DNA of 9,923 nucleotides from Anaerolineales bacterium (GTDB lineage: Bacteria; Chloroflexota; Anaerolineae; Anaerolineales; Villigracilaceae): positions 1 through 9,923 of the forward strand of contig JANWWB010000207.1 of assembly GCA_025056515.1 (NCBI GenBank), given 5' to 3'. Position numbers and translations under genes: made by a program. Positions 6,566 through 9,923 of the stretch are shown in pieces; the first letter of the stretch is position 1, and the number at the start of each line of letters is the position of its first letter. The notes under the pieces were generated by a model. The model was not told the origin of the DNA. It worked only from the letters and a program-made list of their open reading frames with translations, and did not search any database.

Positions 6566-7921
6566 TTACCATAGAGCAAACCACTGGGGGAAGAGACCTT
6601 GAACAAAAAGCAGCAGCATACCCAGGGTCAAGAAGACTTTATCGGCGAATGTTTCTTGACTTTGCCAAGGAGTCTCGACCGGGGCGTTAAAAAAGACATG
6701 GAGGGTGGAGAGTCCGGCAATGCTTAACCCTAAACTTCCGAGCAGAATCCAACCTGTCTCTTGTAGAGATTGGCGAGCCAGTTCCAACCAGATGACTTGA
6801 TGGGATGGGAATGCCGCTAACAGCGGCAGACTAGCAATGGAAAAAATTGTCAGGACGACTGAGGCGGCAGCGAAAGGTAAGGTTTTGCCAATTGCCCTTA
6901 AGGTGTTGAGATTCAAGTCCGGGTTTTGCCGCCAGAAAACCGAGAGCGCATAGGCCCCCAACACCAGGGCTGTGACACGCGGGGGGAGGAGCAGGAAGAA
7001 GAAATCTCGCTTCCCAGGTTGCAAACTGAAGGCGAGCAAGGCAAAACCGGTTTCGAAGATGACCGCGTATCCAAGTAAGCGGGCTAGATTGCGTTCAAAA
7101 AGGGCTAAGAAGCCTGGAGCAGCAATCATGACCAGTCCAACAATTTTGAGCATCTCAATAAGTTCACTCGACTCTCGCAACCAAGCGTATCGTTCGAGAA
7201 AGCCAAGCGTAAGAAATTGAGCAGCAGTCGGGAAGAGCCAGAGCAGCCATCCGGCCAGGTACGGGTGCGTTTCTGCCGCCAGCAAGGGAATCCAAGTATG
7301 AAAGGGGAAAACGGCTAGGAGGAGGGCTAGGCCGATGCCGAGCAAAGCTATGGACCGCATCACTAGCGCAATATCGCCTGGGTTAGCTTCTACCCCACTC
7401 ATCGTCCATCCGGCGAAGAGCAGAGCTGGCATTGCCAGCGTTTGAGCGATGAGAAAGCGAAGCAGTCCTTTGCCTGGTTTTTCCCCTCGGGCCATCAAGA
7501 TAGGGATAGACATAAGTGCGGCAATCTGAATAAAGAACGAAGCGAAGAGAAATGGCTGAATGGCCAGCGCAGCGACCAAGAGAGCTGTGACGGGCGTTCC
7601 CAGGAGGATCAGACGCCGCGTAGGCAAGGCAGAAGCAGCCCCTGCGTACCAGAGCATCGAAGCGCCGTACAAGAAAACCAATATCGGGCGACTTTCCTCT
7701 GGCAAGACCAGACGACGTCCCAGCACAGTTACATCCGGCGCAATCTTGAATTGCAAATCTCCCAGGCTCAGGATGACATCAATGGGCAAAGCGAGGGCTA
7801 TCCCCATCAAGAGCAGGCAAAACAGACTGCCGACTAAGGCAACCGTCTTCTGATGGCGCAAAAGCGCCAGCAAGATACTCCATCCGATCGGCAGCAAAAT
7901 CCATAGAAAAGGCGCACTCAT
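6566..7921 (-). CDS. Divergent proton-antiporter-like membrane subunit (NuoM/N, MrpD, HyfF type)
   Basis: 451-residue integral membrane protein with about 14 predicted helices, the size of NuoN/MrpD proteins. Family features seen: FPFHTWIP (205-212), equivalent to the PxHxWLP signature; NLARLLGYAVI (278-288), equivalent to the DxKRLLAYSSI stretch; and SIASLPLLAAF (361-371), equivalent to the SLAGxPPxxGF stretch of helix 12. The residues that normally move protons look replaced: the helix 5 Glu aligns with A135, the helix 7 Lys (5 residues before the Pro of PFH) is L201, and the helix 12 Lys aligns with H374. The ATG overlaps the TGA of the preceding gene as ATGA, with an AAGGA ribosome site 6 bases upstream (7928-7932). 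It is the last gene of the membrane cluster; only a weak 4-bp hairpin follows. It probably forms a complex with the two upstream products. Whether it still pumps ions is open. Motif alignments were made by eye. Confidence 0.75.
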   Translation of the reverse strand: MSAPFLWILLPIGWSILLALLRHQKTVALVGSLFCLLLMGIALALPIDVILSLGDLQFKIAPDVTVLGRRLVLPEESRPILVFLYGASMLWYAGAASALPTRRLILLGTPVTALLVAALAIQPFLFASFFIQIAALMSIPILMARGEKPGKGLLRFLIAQTLAMPALLFAGWTMSGVEANPGDIALVMRSIALLGIGLALLLAVFPFHTWIPLLAAETHPYLAGWLLWLFPTAAQFLTLGFLERYAWLRESSELIEMLKIVGLVMIAAPGFLALFERNLARLLGYAVIFETGFALLAFSLQPGKRDFFFLLLPPRVTALVLGAYALSVFWRQNPDLNLNTLRAIGKTLPFAAASVVLTIFSIASLPLLAAFPSHQVIWLELARQSLQETGWILLGSLGLSIAGLSTLHVFFNAPVETPWQSQETFADKVFLTLGMLLLFVQGLFPQWFALW

Positions 7922-8511
7922 GCCGTTTCCTTGTACCTTGTCTCAGACGTTTGTTCAATGAAATAAGAGCCTGCCAAGGCCAGGCCGAGGTTAATGAGGA
8001 TGAGGAAGCTGATAACCAGGACAGATTTCTCAACAGCGGCGTAGAGGATAGCAAAGCCTGCAAGGGTTGTTAATAACCCTAGGATGATACGCAAAGGTTG
8101 TAAACTCAGCCCCAAGAGCAGAATTCCTATTCCCAAGAGGAGTAAGCTCCCCCATAGGAGCGGGAATGACAAGGTCAGCCAGGTGTTTAACCTGGTAGCT
8201 CCGACCAGTGTGACCAACAGCACGATACCGGTTACGGTCAACCGAAACAACCGTCCTTGTGGCCAGGACGAGGCAGAAGATTCGACCGGCGCACTTTCCT
8301 GGTGTGCTATGGCCAGAATGGCACAACTCATCCAACCGGCAATTAGAAAGGCTGCGGCTTGCAATAAACTCCAGTGGGATTGAAGAAACCAGAACACACT
8401 TACATACTGCAAGGCAGTCAGGATTAAGTTGATCCGCCAGTTGCGAGAGATTAAGATGCCTGCTGAGGTGCCGAAAGCTGTTGCCCATGCCAACCAGTCC
8501 GTTACGAACAT
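7918..8511 (-). CDS. Small polytopic membrane protein, NuoK/MrpC/HyfE-like C-terminal half
   Basis: 197-residue protein with about seven hydrophobic helices (roughly 7-22, 28-43, 48-67, 92-107, 118-136, 141-160 and 163-184) and one short hydrophilic loop at 70-88. The last three helices resemble the three-helix NuoK/MrpC core and the end of HyfE: a Leu/Gly-rich first helix, then LQPLRIILGLLTTLAGF, where NuoK has an LxRRNLIRxLLGLE-type sequence. The NuoK membrane Glu appears to be a Thr (T148); the nearest acidic residue is E161. The gene lies between two antiporter-like genes, as MrpC lies next to MrpD and HyfE next to HyfF, which supports the assignment. The ATG at 8511 has a strong GGGAGG ribosome site (8520-8525), made from the last Gly codons of the upstream gene; spacing to that gene's stop is 4 bases. 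The similarity is weak, so an unrelated helical bundle cannot be excluded. Confidence 0.6.
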   Translation of the reverse strand: MFVTDWLAWATAFGTSAGILISRNWRINLILTALQYVSVFWFLQSHWSLLQAAAFLIAGWMSCAILAIAHQESAPVESSASSWPQGRLFRLTVTGIVLLVTLVGATRLNTWLTLSFPLLWGSLLLLGIGILLLGLSLQPLRIILGLLTTLAGFAILYAAVEKSVLVISFLILINLGLALAGSYFIEQTSETRYKETA

Positions 8512-8515
8512 CGTT

Positions 8516-9923
8516 TTAGCCTCCCTGAAAGACCAGGCTGAGCAGAATCACCAAAACCAAAATAGCCCATAATTGACCACCTTCTCCTTCCAGGAGAAAA
8601 GTTATCGTCCGAGCAAGTTGTCCTAGCCACTTCAGAAAGAATGCGCCGACCTGAGAAACGATATGCAGAGGCAATCTCAGCTCTGCGAGATTGGCCGTGA
8701 GCTGAGAGTTGGCAAGACGGGCACGAAACGCTTGCCAAATGACAATCCCTAGGATGCTCGCCGTCAATCCCAATGGCCAATGTCCGATTGAATTGGCCCC
8801 CTTCCAACCCCAAAAACCAAGTAGCAGGATGACCATAGCTGGGAAGAACAAGCCGGCAGGGTAGAGAATTTTGCTCCATTGCTGTTGCGATTCAAAACTC
8901 ATTTCTCCGGGATGTAGGGCATGACGCAGAAAGCCGGCTAGGAGGAAAGCCTGGCTAATGACAAAGATTGGCCAAAGTAACCAAGACCATGCATGTCCTT
9001 CGGACCAGACGGAGGCAGTAGGGGAAAAGGGCAGAGCCGATAGCCCCCAGACCCCTGTGGCCGGTAACCAAAATATGCTTCGGGCGCGAGCAGAGTACAG
9101 GAACAACGCAGTGCCACTGCCTAGCAAGGCAATTCCCCAACCAATGCTTCCGGTCGGATTCCCTTGTAAGGCTGTAAGCGCAGCAAGGGAAGCAAGGCTG
9201 ATGATCCAGAAGGGACGTCCTAGGATTTCATCCGAGGCGCGCAACCACATCCAAGCACCGTACAAAGCTGGCAGGAACAACAAAATGGAAAGGAAAGGCG
9301 CCCAGGAATGTGAAAGTAGATTGTTGGGGAGACGTCCGAGCAGAGAGAGACTGGCGGCCGCCGAGACCAACCGTAAGATTGTTCCGAAACCGCGCCGAAC
9401 GGATGTCTCACTTCGGTAGGGGAGATGGAGGGGGAGAATACCTAAACGCAAGCTAGCACCGAGGAGTAGAAACAAGCCGGTCAGGTTGTCTTCAGGGGTG
9501 AGCGTGCGGGGAAGCCCTTGAGCGGTCTGAAGCACCACGGCAATGATGATGCTTCCCAGACCTGCTGTTTGGGCACCATAGGCGTGTATGGCAGGGTTGA
9601 TTCCGCCGTTTCGTGTCCCGCTCCGGAGCAAGAGCGCCAATTCCACCAAGTCTAAACCCGCCCAAATCAACAACAGGGTGATGGGGTCGCCTGCCGAAAC
9701 AGCTAACAACCCCAAAGCTGTTAAAGCCAGGGATCCGGCCCAAATTGCAGGGTGATTTTCGTTGCGGGCGACTGATGTTAGGATGGTTGCTAGTGCTATG
9801 GTGCTCAAGACAAATGCATAAGGCCAGGAAATATCATCCACTTGCCATGTAGGAGCATAGTCGAAAAGCCGAGATGGCATCCAGGAGGGAAGAGAGATGG
9901 TAAAGGGAGAGCGCGCTTTCCAG
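8516..9923 (-). CDS. Divergent proton-antiporter-like membrane subunit (NuoL/M, HyfB type), 5' end outside the window
   Basis: At least 454 residues from the first visible ATG (9880), but the frame stays open for all 14 further codons to the right edge, and no ribosome site precedes that ATG. The added residues (ending FTISLPSWM) look like the loop before the Asp-Gly-Leu-Ser-type segment of NuoL/M, so the true start is probably outside. Numbered from 9880: VDDISWPYAFVL (14-25) matches the family's LDGLSxxF region; GDPITLLLIWAGLDLVE (64-80) matches the helix 5 GDLLxLFxxWE region, with the key Glu aligned to A74 and D77/E80 a turn later; LRLGILPLHLP (144-154) matches the KxGxxPxHxWLP signature, with Arg (R145) in place of Lys. 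After the core come a hydrophilic, possibly amphipathic stretch (385-428), LLEGEGGQLW (429-438) and a last helix. This tail recalls the lateral helix plus final helix of NuoL, but is shorter. It probably acts with the two following genes in one membrane complex. Confidence 0.7.
   Translation of the reverse strand, partial: WKARSPFTISLPSWMPSRLFDYAPTWQVDDISWPYAFVLSTIALATILTSVARNENHPAIWAGSLALTALGLLAVSAGDPITLLLIWAGLDLVELALLLRSGTRNGGINPAIHAYGAQTAGLGSIIIAVVLQTAQGLPRTLTPEDNLTGLFLLLGASLRLGILPLHLPYRSETSVRRGFGTILRLVSAAASLSLLGRLPNNLLSHSWAPFLSILLFLPALYGAWMWLRASDEILGRPFWIISLASLAALTALQGNPTGSIGWGIALLGSGTALFLYSARARSIFWLPATGVWGLSALPFSPTASVWSEGHAWSWLLWPIFVISQAFLLAGFLRHALHPGEMSFESQQQWSKILYPAGLFFPAMVILLLGFWGWKGANSIGHWPLGLTASILGIVIWQAFRARLANSQLTANLAELRLPLHIVSQVGAFFLKWLGQLARTITFLLEGEGGQLWAILVLVILLSLVFQGG

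Noticed and set aside
6813..6827. Perfect GCCGCT/AGCGGC hairpin
   Set aside because: It lies inside conserved coding sequence of the antiporter-like gene with no U-run; most likely a by-product of codon choice.
7442..7853. Plus-strand open frames of 131 and 97 codons opposite the antiporter-like gene
   Set aside because: They are the antisense of hydrophobic coding sequence, giving polar, Gln/Arg/Lys-rich shadow proteins with no domain or ribosome site.
8063..8195. Two 6-bp inverted repeats (8063-8080 and 8179-8195) inside the NuoK-like gene
   Set aside because: Both are in coding sequence and unrelated to each other; they fit chance expectation and no regulatory context is visible.

Overview
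The window looks like chromosomal DNA from a member of the Chloroflexota, probably Anaerolineae. That placement is an inference from protein style (a membrane-anchored LysM/M23 peptidase, divergent complex I-like membrane subunits, a moderately high GC content), not from a search. No mobile element, phage gene or CRISPR array is visible. Every gene I can support is on the minus strand, so transcription runs from the right edge to the left edge. Coding density is high; the largest gap is 146 bases.

Right part (about 6566-9923): three tightly packed genes for polytopic membrane proteins. The first (8516 to beyond the right edge) and third (6566-7921) have the architecture and several motifs of the NuoL/M/N - MrpA/D - HyfB/F proton-antiporter family. 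The second (7918-8511) has a C-terminal half resembling NuoK/MrpC/HyfE. The genes are separated by 4 nt and then overlap by 4 nt, so translation is probably coupled and the products probably form one membrane complex. By eye, most of the charged residues that carry protons in the canonical families are replaced, which makes this the most unusual part of the window.

Middle (about 1359-6490): a good promoter at 6458-6485 precedes a likely operon of four genes: a long soluble coiled-coil protein of unknown function, SelB (the selenocysteine-specific elongation factor), a SRAP/YedK-type abasic-site DNA-protein crosslinking protein, and an MFS exporter. SelB implies that the organism makes selenoproteins, although no selA, selC, selD or recognisable selenoprotein gene is in the window.

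Left part (1-1289): after a 106-base spacer comes a gene for a membrane-anchored LysM + M23 peptidase. It has a near-consensus promoter of its own, placed so close to the ATG that the mRNA is predicted to be leaderless. A near-perfect sigma70-type promoter directly after its stop codon drives a tRNA gene of which only the first 22 bases lie inside the window.

In short: a cell-wall hydrolase, a tRNA, a selenocysteine translation factor with DNA-repair and transport neighbours, and an atypical complex I-like membrane module.
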